IMG/VR virus record: IMGVR_UViG_3300025840_000078
Span: 1 to 40,216 of that record
DNA from: a virus
Strand: one strand, 5' to 3'
DNA length: 40,216 nt
In this document: positions 1 to 8,000 of the stretch, piece by piece
How the letters are laid out: every line of letters starts with the position of its first letter
Numbering within the stretch: position 1 is the first letter of the stretch
Position numbers and translations under genes: made by a program
Notes under the pieces: model-generated
Database searches by the model: none
What the model saw: only the letters and a program-made list of their open reading frames with translations
What the model was told of the DNA's origin: nothing

Positions 1-641
1 AGGATGTTTTGGTAATCTACAAACTCTGTAGCACTTGCAGCATCATAGACCCTTACTGAAACTGTATCTGCATCTAATGTTGTATCTGGAATAATGTAAA
101 CCGGATTATCGATATATTGGCCCACGACGAACGTTTTCTGCTTTAGCGTACCTTCATAAACCGGGATAGAGGTTGAACCACTTGATGTTTTGAATTCATA
201 GAAGCCCTGGCCATTATCTGTGGCATAATATGGTTCTATAGTTCTAAATGTAAATGATATGTCATCAACCGTTGTATTAAATCCTGTATATGGCGGTAGT
301 TGAATAGTAGCTTGTCTAGGCTGTTGTGACGAAGGAACAGTAATACTTAATCTTAAATTAGCTCTAGATGCTGTATCTGTATCAGGAATGTAACCAATAC
401 CTTCAGCTAGAGACACCATAGAGCTTCGAAGCTGTGCAGTTGGTAGGTAAGATTCGTTTAGTGCAAAGTTAGCAATGAGACCATTCATATGTGTATTATG
501 TGCAAGAACATCTAAGATGTTCGATAAGGCCGAAGCTTCAAAGTTATAGTCAGCAAACTCCTCTTTACTCTGTAGGAAGGTCTTTAGATTATTCTTTATA
601 TTATTAAAGTCTAATGCGGTTGATCTAATTGTAGTTGCCAT
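1..641 (-). CDS. 6: Baseplate wedge protein gp6-like (N-terminal part, cut by window edge)
   Basis: Open frame from an ATG at 641 running off the left edge, so only the first 213 residues are visible. The translation begins MATTIRSTALDF and contains SNILDVLAHNTHMNGL and SLAEGIGYIPD, which resemble the N-terminal region of T4 gp6. In T4, gp6 dimers form the inter-wedge ring of the baseplate, and the C-terminal part is baseplate-J-like. The start lies one base after the gp25 stop, so the two are probably translated together from the late promoter at 1112-1119. The identification rests on recalled family features plus synteny (gp25 directly upstream). The missing C-terminus cannot be assessed. 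Confidence 0.85.
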   Translation of the reverse strand, partial: MATTIRSTALDFNNIKNNLKTFLQSKEEFADYNFEASALSNILDVLAHNTHMNGLIANFALNESYLPTAQLRSSMVSLAEGIGYIPDTDTASRANLRLSITVPSSQQPRQATIQLPPYTGFNTTVDDISFTFRTIEPYYATDNGQGFYEFKTSSGSTSIPVYEGTLKQKTFVVGQYIDNPVYIIPDTTLDADTVSVRVYDAASATEFVDYQNI

Positions 642-642
642 A

Positions 643-1092
643 TTATCTTAGCCTTGATACTGAGGTTGTAAGGGTTACCAACTCTTGGGTGTTAATGACC
701 TGGTATTCTAACGTAACACTTAAACTGTTATAATCTTCTTCTGCCTTTACGTCTAATTTTCTAACAAGAGCTCTTGGTTCATATAACTCAATTTGATATG
801 AAATCTCATCCCTTAGTTCTTCTTCCATATCAGGATCATCGATCAGCTCAAATAACTTAGATGTAATATTTCCACCAAAAAATGGTTGAAATGGTTTTTC
901 AAAATGGTTAGTCAATAGCAAATTTTTAATTGCCTGACTAACAGCAGCCGCATCTTTCTTGATATAGAGTTCACCATTTGGTTTAGCAGTGAACGAAATA
1001 TCAATGTCCCGATAGACCTTTTTTCTACTAGTAATCAGAGTACTAGTATTAAGATCCCCGTCCTGTTTGGATAAGACTTTTGTTACTGCCAT
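643..1092 (-). CDS. 25: Baseplate wedge subunit gp25-like
   Basis: A 149-residue protein of the gp25/IraD-like family; T4 gp25 is about 132 residues. Family features seen are the early DIDISFTAKPNGEL segment, the KNLLLTNHFEKPFQPFFG core (the conserved loop of gp25-like proteins) and a C-terminal strand pair. In contractile tails gp25 forms part of the wedge core bundle next to gp6 and gp53 and links it to the first sheath ring. It sits between an unknown structural gene and gp6, with its own late promoter 20 bases upstream of the start. There are no cysteines and no odd features. Confidence 0.93.
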   Translation of the reverse strand: MAVTKVLSKQDGDLNTSTLITSRKKVYRDIDISFTAKPNGELYIKKDAAAVSQAIKNLLLTNHFEKPFQPFFGGNITSKLFELIDDPDMEEELRDEISYQIELYEPRALVRKLDVKAEEDYNSLSVTLEYQVINTQELVTLTTSVSRLR

Positions 1093-1111
1093 GTTCTACT
1101 CTTTTTACATA

Positions 1112-1119
1112 TATTTATA
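1112..1119 (-). promoter_or_regulatory. T4-type late promoter before gp25
   Basis: The minus strand reads TATAAATA exactly, the T4 late -10 consensus recognised by gp55-RNA polymerase with gp33 and the sliding clamp. The expected start would lie about 10 bases downstream, giving a short leader before the gp25 ATG at 1092. It sits in the only gap between gp25 and the upstream 276-residue gene, so it probably drives gp25-gp6 and further genes. Confidence 0.75.
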
Positions 1120-1123
1120 CGTG

Positions 1124-1954
1124 TTAACCAATCTCAACAATCTCGTTCTCTGAAAACTTAAAGTCGTTAAAGGTAGTTGCTAACTTCCTATTGAATATAC
1201 CAAAATAGTTTTTATCGAATGTCGGGAGCTTTACTATTAATCTGACTGTTAGAGATGCATCTGGGGCCATTGTGTCATAGGCCAAAGTAAGTTCATCAAA
1301 ATAAAAGCTGTCCTTGATCTGAAGTGCTAACTCATAAGTTCTAGAGTTATCGACTCTACCTTTCTGATTGACTACCTTATATACCATTGCCTGACCGGTT
1401 CTTTTGTAGTCGTTAACACCTCCTGCGGTTACCTTTTCATTTGGGCCAACATTATATACACCCTCTGATATTAATATGCTTATTCCAGGCAAAAGATCCA
1501 CTTCATTTACCCTTGATATTAATAAAGAATGCACGTATAGATTAGGAAACAGCACCTCTTTCTCTTTATCACTTAAGGTCTTAAATCTTCTAGATCCATA
1601 TGGTGCAAAGAATGCTGATATGGGCGTCCCAGCAAATTTATCTGTTACCTTTAAAAGGCTAGGTGCTTTCCAAGGCGAATCCAATCCTACAAAGATTCTA
1701 TGTTCCGGATTCTTTTTTAATAGGATAGAGGTCTTTTTTACGTTTGCAGAGTTTATCCTATTGGATGCAAATATGGGATCAGGGTCTTTATCAAATGACC
1801 TTCCGGTTGTAACCTTAGGCTTGGCATCGTTGTAATTAGCACCAATAATGCCTTCTTTAATTAATGTAGTAGTAAACTTTTCATTTGCCCTATTCGTGGG
1901 ATCCCTTAGCTTGGATCTAGCTAATTCTTGTGTTATGGTAAAACGATCTGCCAT
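1124..1954 (-). CDS. Baseplate-region structural protein, function unassigned
   Basis: A 276-residue soluble protein with no signal peptide, membrane segment or recognisable catalytic motif. It is rich in short beta-type segments (HRIFVGLDSPWKAP, LLISRVNEVDLLPG, ASLTVRLIVKLPTFD). Its ATG overlaps the TAA of the beta-helix spike gene by one base (TAATG), so it is translationally coupled to it. Position between the spike and gp25 implies a virion, probably baseplate, component. I do not recognise the family with certainty; comparable unnamed genes occur in this place in marine T4-like phages. It has no clear T4 counterpart. Confidence 0.7.
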   Translation of the reverse strand: MADRFTITQELARSKLRDPTNRANEKFTTTLIKEGIIGANYNDAKPKVTTGRSFDKDPDPIFASNRINSANVKKTSILLKKNPEHRIFVGLDSPWKAPSLLKVTDKFAGTPISAFFAPYGSRRFKTLSDKEKEVLFPNLYVHSLLISRVNEVDLLPGISILISEGVYNVGPNEKVTAGGVNDYKRTGQAMVYKVVNQKGRVDNSRTYELALQIKDSFYFDELTLAYDTMAPDASLTVRLIVKLPTFDKNYFGIFNRKLATTFNDFKFSENEIVEIG

Positions 1955-3027
1955 TAAAATATTCCATCATAGTCTGCGGTTCTATCAATATAGTTTTTAA
2001 TACTAGCCTCATGATCAACTGTTACCTTCTTAATACCACCAGCAGATCTGGTGAGATATGTTGTAACCTTTTCTGCAGTTGGTTTAGCAATTGTAGGAGT
2101 GGGTGTACCAGTATATGTACCCCCTCCAGAACCGGGACCTAATGGTGCGGATCCTGCTTCATCTGCCTTTTCTGCGAATTTCGATTTGCCATTTAAAGAC
2201 CCATGGAATGTAGGAGCAGTAACACCTTCTTCGAACACTGCACCCTTTCCACTAAACAACATACTAGTTCCGCCAATAGTTCCTGCACCCCCTTGTACAG
2301 TCATATTATTAGCTGATAGAGTTAAGTTATCAGATGCAAGATTCATAATGTCTGCAGAGGTAGCAAAGAAGTTACCCTTTGTTGGCATATTCACATTGCC
2401 CTCGGTGTTCATAGTGTAATCCTTTTTAACAGAATTATAACTAGAACCTAATACTGTGGTTGCGACGTTTTCTGTAACAAAACTAGAAACGGATCCTTTT
2501 ACTGTTTGAGTGATTCCTCCATAGTTAGCTTTTACCTCGTCACCACCTACAGTTTCATTCTTATCGTTTCTTACATTTAGGTTAAAGTCTAAACAATCAA
2601 TATTAAACTCCCCGTCTACCTTGAAATCTAGATTACCTTTATAATGAATGTTACCATTACCTGTGATGATGACTGTTTGATCCCCGCCTGTACATTCTAT
2701 TTTATTCTTTAAGGCTGATATACAAATACTTCCATCTGCACATAGTTCTATGCCTGCACCACTATTATGTTTAATCAGGATTCTTTCATTACCAGGTGTG
2801 TCATCCATTTCAAACGTATGACCGGTCATTGTTTCAGTGATTCTATTTAAACCGTATTCAGGTACAACACCATCGGTCATGGTTAGATCTACATTCTCAT
2901 CATAAACTGCCCAAGTCAGTGAGTTTCTTTTTTCACCAGTATACGACTGGTTCATACTGCTTCGATACATGTACTCTGGTCTAGGAAATTGTCCTGTATC
3001 ATCTTGGGGTAAATTAGTCTTTGCCAT
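1954..3027 (-). CDS. Baseplate spike / beta-helix protein (gp5 C-terminal domain-like)
   Basis: A 357-residue protein. Residues about 70-250 are a run of short alternating strands with Gly, Asn, Asp and Thr at turns (ILIKHNSGAGIEL, TVIITGNGNIHYKGN, DFKVDGEFNID, GGDEVKANYGGITQTVKG, LTLSANNMTVQGGAG), typical of the triple-stranded beta-helix that forms the T4 gp5 needle and VgrG-type spikes. The early IKHNSGAGIELCADG segment is characteristic of gp5/VgrG helix entry. In T4 the OB-fold, lysozyme and beta-helix are one polypeptide; here the helix is its own gene, two genes after the OB-fold/lysozyme gene. A Gly/Pro/Thr-rich linker (about 290-315) precedes a short C-terminal domain. The spike role is inferred from sequence style and position. 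Confidence 0.75.
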   Translation of the reverse strand: MAKTNLPQDDTGQFPRPEYMYRSSMNQSYTGEKRNSLTWAVYDENVDLTMTDGVVPEYGLNRITETMTGHTFEMDDTPGNERILIKHNSGAGIELCADGSICISALKNKIECTGGDQTVIITGNGNIHYKGNLDFKVDGEFNIDCLDFNLNVRNDKNETVGGDEVKANYGGITQTVKGSVSSFVTENVATTVLGSSYNSVKKDYTMNTEGNVNMPTKGNFFATSADIMNLASDNLTLSANNMTVQGGAGTIGGTSMLFSGKGAVFEEGVTAPTFHGSLNGKSKFAEKADEAGSAPLGPGSGGGTYTGTPTPTIAKPTAEKVTTYLTRSAGGIKKVTVDHEASIKNYIDRTADYDGIF

Positions 3028-3029
3028 AT

Positions 3030-4538
3030 TTAACTCCGATATTCATCCATAAGGAAATAATTCAAAGGAAGTGGTCCCTTTGATGGATCGTAATTTGTAT
3101 TAGGGGGTCTTTTAATATACCAGCTGTTTAGCCATTTAGTAGGATCTGAATATGACTTGGCTGGGGTATAATATTCATTACCCTCATCATTTAATACGTA
3201 GAAGTGTCCACCTCCAATTGTCTGATCATTAATAATTACTACTCCAGGTGCTGCATCTAGAATATCTTTTACTAAATTAGTTAAAGCCCTATTCTGAGCA
3301 GGAGATGATGATTGGTCTGCAGGCGCTGCACCGATGCATATACAAATAGAAAGAGGATAATGTTTTTTCATCAATTCGCTTTGGCCCAACACGAATTCTG
3401 TTTCTTTTTCTATCGGTCTTCCTCTTTCGACAAGGCCTTGGCTAGATACAAAGAAATGGAAAGGCGTGCCGAGGGGAAAAACTCGGGCATATTCCCTATG
3501 AATATCCTTATGGGTTTCAAATCTAGGAGGCATACTGAAGAATATAATCTGTGTAATCTCTCTTTCTGCATTCGATAGCTCTGCATAAACTTCTCTCCCA
3601 ACTACTGGGGCAAAGTTTCTGCGATCATTCAAATCAGTATCTGCCTCTCTCCACTGTGAGGTAGTTAAGTCGATATAGTTTACGTCTAGGTCAACGTTTA
3701 CCTCATCATTCTTTTTCTTAATTTGTTTGGTGTAGGTGTTGTCCACAGACTTAACTATATTGATAGCCTGATTTAATGTTAGATCTGATTTATTTTTTAG
3801 GATAACCGCTGCATCTCTTATCTTACCCGATTGAATAAGTTTTACGATCTCAGTGGTTTCCTTTTTATCCAAGACTATCTTTACACCATTTTGAATAGCA
3901 ATAGAGTTTATAATGTTCCGGGTTGGCGCTAGAAACTCTTCAATAGTATTTTCAATAAAGGAATTAAATCCATTGAACACTGATCCAATTATATCATTAG
4001 CTACAGTTTGAAGGTTATTTACTAGACCTTTCAGATTATTAAAAGTATTCTCTGCAGACCCTAACACTTGGCCTAAAACATTGTTCAGGTTCTTAGTATC
4101 CAATTGTATCTTAAACTCTTCAGCAATTTTATCTAGATTCATATCTTTATTGATATTTGCCTCAATGGTTTTAGCTGTCTCATCGCTGAATTTCTCTAAG
4201 GCGCTTGCTACGGTATCTGAAAAGGGTGCTAGAACTACTACGTCTAATCCACCATCCTGGGTTAATCTTGAATCACCTGTTATAGATGTTAAGTCAGTTC
4301 GGTCATCGCCAACTTCTTTAACCATATCCTTAAAACTGGTCTCTAATTCTGCTACGGCTATTCCTACCTGATACTCTAATCCGTCATTCTGTGTAGTAGA
4401 TTTTACTATTGCGTTCTTGGATTCCTTCGGAAAGGTCAAGGATAACTTTCCCTCGGCCACTGCAGCATCAAGGGTTTTTTTAGTTTCGGGGCTTAAGTTG
4501 CCTAGTTCACTTTCAAAATATTCATCCAAATTTGACAT
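3030..4538 (-). CDS. Baseplate hub-region protein with degenerate amidase (PGRP-type) domain
   Basis: A 502-residue protein. Residues 1-275 are mainly helical with repeated short motifs (ENTFNNLKGLVNNLQ, NGFNSFIENTIEEF). Residues about 326-450 follow the Amidase_2/PGRP pattern: ITQIIFF at the first strand, DIHREYARVFPLGTPFHFFV, then SQGLVERGRPIE, then YPLSICICIGAAP and PAQNRALTNLVKDIL. In active amidases the first strand ends in a zinc-binding His pair and a later His precedes the catalytic region. Here the first site is FFSMPP and the later site reads IINDQTIGG, so zinc ligands appear lost. It may bind peptidoglycan or act only structurally. It lies between the OB-fold/lysozyme gene (TAATG coupling) and the spike gene. 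The domain call is by eye. Confidence 0.6.
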   Translation of the reverse strand: MSNLDEYFESELGNLSPETKKTLDAAVAEGKLSLTFPKESKNAIVKSTTQNDGLEYQVGIAVAELETSFKDMVKEVGDDRTDLTSITGDSRLTQDGGLDVVVLAPFSDTVASALEKFSDETAKTIEANINKDMNLDKIAEEFKIQLDTKNLNNVLGQVLGSAENTFNNLKGLVNNLQTVANDIIGSVFNGFNSFIENTIEEFLAPTRNIINSIAIQNGVKIVLDKKETTEIVKLIQSGKIRDAAVILKNKSDLTLNQAINIVKSVDNTYTKQIKKKNDEVNVDLDVNYIDLTTSQWREADTDLNDRRNFAPVVGREVYAELSNAEREITQIIFFSMPPRFETHKDIHREYARVFPLGTPFHFFVSSQGLVERGRPIEKETEFVLGQSELMKKHYPLSICICIGAAPADQSSSPAQNRALTNLVKDILDAAPGVVIINDQTIGGGHFYVLNDEGNEYYTPAKSYSDPTKWLNSWYIKRPPNTNYDPSKGPLPLNYFLMDEYRS

Positions 4539-5497
4539 TATTGTACTCCAGTATTCCTAGCCTTAGCCAAAGAGGCATACCACTGTCTCTCCGCTAAATT
4601 AGCTTGCTGTACTCTCTGAGACCAATGGGTCTCTACCGCCACCTCATACTTTTTCAAGAATCTCCAAGCGGGGTTTGACAGATCTTTATTATTTACTGTA
4701 ATCTCTGTTAGTAGTGCAGGATTAGAAAGTTCATTCCAAACTTGGTGTGAAGGATTAGTTTTCATATCATGAATTAAGAACTTAACTTGGGTAAAGAAAT
4801 CATCCCAATTCTGTGGGGGTTGTTGGGCTTTTGCAAAAGCTTTTAGCTGTTGAAATCTTTGAACGTTTTCCGCGGCATTCCATTGAGCTAGCCCATATGA
4901 ATCCTCACTTCCATTTGCTGGTTTATAATTAGCCTTTGGATTAAACCTAATACCATCCTGGAAAGATTCAATAGCTAAGTTTCCTACAACACCTGCAGCA
5001 CCTCTTACAGGTAGCCCCTCATCGGTTAATATTTTCATTAGGATCATTCTTCTTTGATCTGCGTCAGCTTTTCCGTCATTATATAATGATACCAAATCAT
5101 CAGTTATAATTACTGGAGTAACCTTTCCACTGAAAACGGATTCAGTTTGTTCGTCACCACCATTAAAAAAATTATCGCTGGATCTTGAATTAGCCCTTTG
5201 TACTGTCGATGGGACTTCCGTATGAGGGATAGATCCTAGGATCAAAGGAAGTTGGGATTGTTTACCATCTAGGAATATACCGAAGACAAATGCTGTCGGC
5301 TGTAGCTGTGGGGAAAGGCCAAGACCCGAGGTTCCTGGTTCGGTGGTAGGTATTAGGGCTTGAGCGTAAGGAAGATACTTATCATCTACTTCGTCACCAT
5401 GTAGACCATGGATTCTTACCTTGAATCTACCCTGGCCTTCTGGGTCTTTCCCCTTGACCGTTCCAAGCCACCATCTAACATTATCCCCGTAAAACAT
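4538..5497 (-). CDS. 5: Baseplate hub gp5-like: N-terminal OB-fold plus tail lysozyme domain
   Basis: I place the start at ATG 5497 (319 residues) because GGGGAG lies five bases upstream; an in-frame ATG at 5551 would give 18 extra residues deep inside the upstream gene. Residues 1-95 form the gp5 OB-fold (YGDNVRWWLGTVKG, GRFKVRIHGLHGDE, LPYAQALIPTTEPG, QLPLILGSIPH). Residues about 134-282 resemble the phage tail lysozyme family (Phage_lysozyme2): RGAAGVVGNLAIES, with Glu177 as candidate catalytic residue, then DSYGLAQW. T4 gp5 instead carries a T4-lysozyme-type GH24 domain, so the enzymatic domain has been exchanged. No beta-helix follows; that is a separate gene. Role: hub protein that locally cuts the cell wall as the tube penetrates. 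It overlaps the hub gene upstream by 17 bases. Confidence 0.85.
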   Translation of the reverse strand: MFYGDNVRWWLGTVKGKDPEGQGRFKVRIHGLHGDEVDDKYLPYAQALIPTTEPGTSGLGLSPQLQPTAFVFGIFLDGKQSQLPLILGSIPHTEVPSTVQRANSRSSDNFFNGGDEQTESVFSGKVTPVIITDDLVSLYNDGKADADQRRMILMKILTDEGLPVRGAAGVVGNLAIESFQDGIRFNPKANYKPANGSEDSYGLAQWNAAENVQRFQQLKAFAKAQQPPQNWDDFFTQVKFLIHDMKTNPSHQVWNELSNPALLTEITVNNKDLSNPAWRFLKKYEVAVETHWSQRVQQANLAERQWYASLAKARNTGVQ

Positions 5498-6944
5498 TCT
5501 TACTCCCCGACCCAACTTTTGCCACATCCATTTGAACATTATGAAGACCATCTAATACATTAAATACATGTTTAGTTCTTAATATTAGGAAACTCCCAGA
5601 TCTGTCCGGATTGGATAGTTCTGGTTCTCCGTCATCACTTTTAAGAATATTAATGTCCACTAGGTTTCCCACTGTAGATTTCAAAGATGGAGTAGAAAAT
5701 ATCATTCCTGGCATTTGGATAGTTATATAGTTAGCAAGTAGATACCTAAGAATGCTTGACCTTACTACTTTTAATATATGATCCTCATTTTTAATTTGTC
5801 CGGCAAAGCTAAGAACAGATTTATCATCACCAGTTCTATCTATGGTATCTCCAGTCACCACAAAATTCACCGCCCCGATATATTCAGACAAGGTTTTACC
5901 CCCTTTAGGGAACCCTTCCTCGTTATAGATTGCTGTTAGATTATCAAATATGTTTAACCGCTGTCTCCCAACGGGCTTATAAACCCCTTGCTGAATTTGA
6001 TTAGCTAACTGCTGCTCCATACTAATAAATCGGGAATCAGATTTAGAGGAGTTAACATTCACGCTCTCTAGTCTTGATCCATATGCTCCAAGTCTAGCTA
6101 GTAGATGAGCGTGATTTTTTTCAGTCTCATCAATCGCGCCGATAGTATGAGCTAGATCATCCCCGTCAACACCGTCAGTTGATGTTCGTGCTCTAGAATA
6201 AACAAGAGGTCTATTAGGATTAAAGCTTTCTCTTTCAATGATACTTTCTAAATCTGTAAGGACTAAATTATTTTGGTTCAATGTTGAGTAGCAAAAGTAA
6301 GGCAATCCTTTTTCAGTGGTCATTCTATTTAGGATTGTATTTACAATTTCAAATGGAGTTTGCCAAGGGGCAATATATCTAATGTCACCCTGATAAGATG
6401 GCTTCCAATAATAGAAATCTTCAGCATCATTACTTTTAATAGGAATTTGTGAGGAGCTTTTAGTTCCTGGCGTAATAATAACTTCCTTATTTAGCTCACT
6501 ACGAAGGATTTTTCTAATAATGTTTTCACCATATCCCTGATAGCCTCTATTGATTTTATTCACCTTATCAAAGTATGCTACGTCCTCAATAAGATGTAAC
6601 TTCATCAAGCTCATGTTTGGATTACCAGCCACAGGGATGTTATCTGAGATAGAATCAACCCGAAAAGATTTCTCCATCATAGGCATGTTTGGGGATATGG
6701 AACTTCTATATGTAAGCACAATCTTTTCTGTGCCTTTAAAACTGTTAATGATCCCTTGGTCTTCCATCATAGAGAGTTCAGCAGTCAAATAACTGTTGAA
6801 TATACTTTCGTACACTACAAGCTCTAATACATTTGTATCCTGACCGTCTGAAGCAAGTAAAACTTTCTCAGAGATTCGCTCAGGAATATCTAAGACAATA
6901 CTAGAAATATGGATTTGCTCAGGTGAGAAAGGTCCTATTGTCAT
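5481..6944 (-). CDS. Baseplate hub protein, probably gp27-like
   Basis: A 487-residue protein starting MTIGPFSPEQIHISS. The first 110 residues (VLELVVYESIFNSYLTAEL, then KGTEKIVLTYRS) have the strand order of a tube-like hub domain that bends to start the tail. A later segment (PWQTPFEIVNTILNRM, then GLPYFCYSTLNQNNLVLTD) resembles the gp27/VgrG-type hub region seen in many phage hubs. It lies directly before the OB-fold protein, as gp27 forms the cup that holds gp5 in T4. The assignment to gp27 depends on gene order and this structural style and not on a strong motif. It ends 17 bases inside the next gene. Confidence 0.65.
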   Translation of the reverse strand: MTIGPFSPEQIHISSIVLDIPERISEKVLLASDGQDTNVLELVVYESIFNSYLTAELSMMEDQGIINSFKGTEKIVLTYRSSISPNMPMMEKSFRVDSISDNIPVAGNPNMSLMKLHLIEDVAYFDKVNKINRGYQGYGENIIRKILRSELNKEVIITPGTKSSSQIPIKSNDAEDFYYWKPSYQGDIRYIAPWQTPFEIVNTILNRMTTEKGLPYFCYSTLNQNNLVLTDLESIIERESFNPNRPLVYSRARTSTDGVDGDDLAHTIGAIDETEKNHAHLLARLGAYGSRLESVNVNSSKSDSRFISMEQQLANQIQQGVYKPVGRQRLNIFDNLTAIYNEEGFPKGGKTLSEYIGAVNFVVTGDTIDRTGDDKSVLSFAGQIKNEDHILKVVRSSILRYLLANYITIQMPGMIFSTPSLKSTVGNLVDINILKSDDGEPELSNPDRSGSFLILRTKHVFNVLDGLHNVQMDVAKVGSGSKNVLRG

Positions 6945-6945
6945 T

Positions 6946-7989
6946 TTATGATCTTAAAGCTTTTTGGAATTCTGTGTTTATTTTGTTGGCCATGGCTTGG
7001 GTAAAGACCTTAATTTGACGGAGGTTATCATTTTGTTCCTGTAATCTATTTAGATATGTTGTAGGGGTCTTATCCCTAAGAGCTGGAAAGTCCGGTCTAT
7101 TATCAAGATAAAGCGTATCGGAGTTAAAATCGACTGGGAGATCGTACCACGTACCATCTGAATTAGAATAGTGATGTACAGCATTTTGTTGATCCACCAC
7201 TCTATGGACATCCACTCGTTTTACATTATCAGATGTCCAGGTACTAGGATAAACGCCATTCCTGGATTGTACCTCACCTCCGTTGAATGTATAAGTGGAT
7301 ACAGTTGCCGTTGCAGTTGCTCTATCGCCTGATGTTGCTGTTGCACTATCTGGAAGAGCAATGGTCACTGTAGGGGTAGTAATGTAATCATCACCACCAT
7401 CGTCTACTTCAATTTGAGTTACCACGCCATTAGTTACAAACGCCGTTGCCCGTGCACCTTCTCCGCTTCCACCAGTGATAGTTACCTTTGGTGCAACAGT
7501 ATAACCAGACCCACCATTTGTTATTGTAATGCTTTTAACCTCTTTGAAAGGTTTTACAGTAATTTGACCTAGATCTAAATTCTTTTCAAGGATCTTACCC
7601 TTGAATGTAGGATTGTTTATATCCCCGGCAATAATAATATTATTCACATAAAATTCATTATATAGTTTATAGGTAGTCAAAAAGGTTTTGTTAGGATAAA
7701 ATTCCTTTGCCAAACTCCTAACCTCCTGCTCATCCAATGGCCAACCTTGTTGTCTAAGATTATCGTTCAGCAAGTAAAAAGTCCAGTAGTAATCTATTGT
7801 ACCGTACAACTCATATGATAATGTATCAGGTCTCATCCCATCAGTTATAAAAAAATTTTCATATAAAGCCGCGTCATCAGACACCTGATCTACCAGATCT
7901 ATATATGTAGTGATATTCTGGAAAAGTGCAGTGGTGAGTTCATTACCAAATGTATAATCAACTAATGGATAATTTGAAAAGAAAGTCAT
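6946..7989 (-). CDS. 53: Baseplate wedge subunit gp53-like with inserted beta repeats
   Basis: A 347-residue protein; T4 gp53 is about 196. The N-terminus matches gp53 (FFSNYPLVDYTFG, then MRPDTLSYELYGTIDYYW and TFYLLNDNLRQQGWPL): gp53 proteins carry a LysM-like fold and link wedges around the hub. Between about 160 and 240 lies an insertion with two copies of a strand-rich unit (GGSGYTVAPKVTITGGSGEG and GGDDYITTPTVTI, each followed by an A-T-rich strand), a repeat common in marine phage structural proteins. The C-terminal part (PSTWTSDNVKRVDVHRV, WYDLPVDFNSDTLYL) resumes. It starts 11 bases after the gp48 stop and ends one base before the hub start. Confidence 0.88.
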   Translation of the reverse strand: MTFFSNYPLVDYTFGNELTTALFQNITTYIDLVDQVSDDAALYENFFITDGMRPDTLSYELYGTIDYYWTFYLLNDNLRQQGWPLDEQEVRSLAKEFYPNKTFLTTYKLYNEFYVNNIIIAGDINNPTFKGKILEKNLDLGQITVKPFKEVKSITITNGGSGYTVAPKVTITGGSGEGARATAFVTNGVVTQIEVDDGGDDYITTPTVTIALPDSATATSGDRATATATVSTYTFNGGEVQSRNGVYPSTWTSDNVKRVDVHRVVDQQNAVHHYSNSDGTWYDLPVDFNSDTLYLDNRPDFPALRDKTPTTYLNRLQEQNDNLRQIKVFTQAMANKINTEFQKALRS

Positions 7990-8000
7990 GTTTGGTCCTC

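Noticed and set aside
1476-1835. Open frame antisense to the 276-residue structural gene
   Set aside because: Shadow of the coding strand; no start signal and no protein family features.
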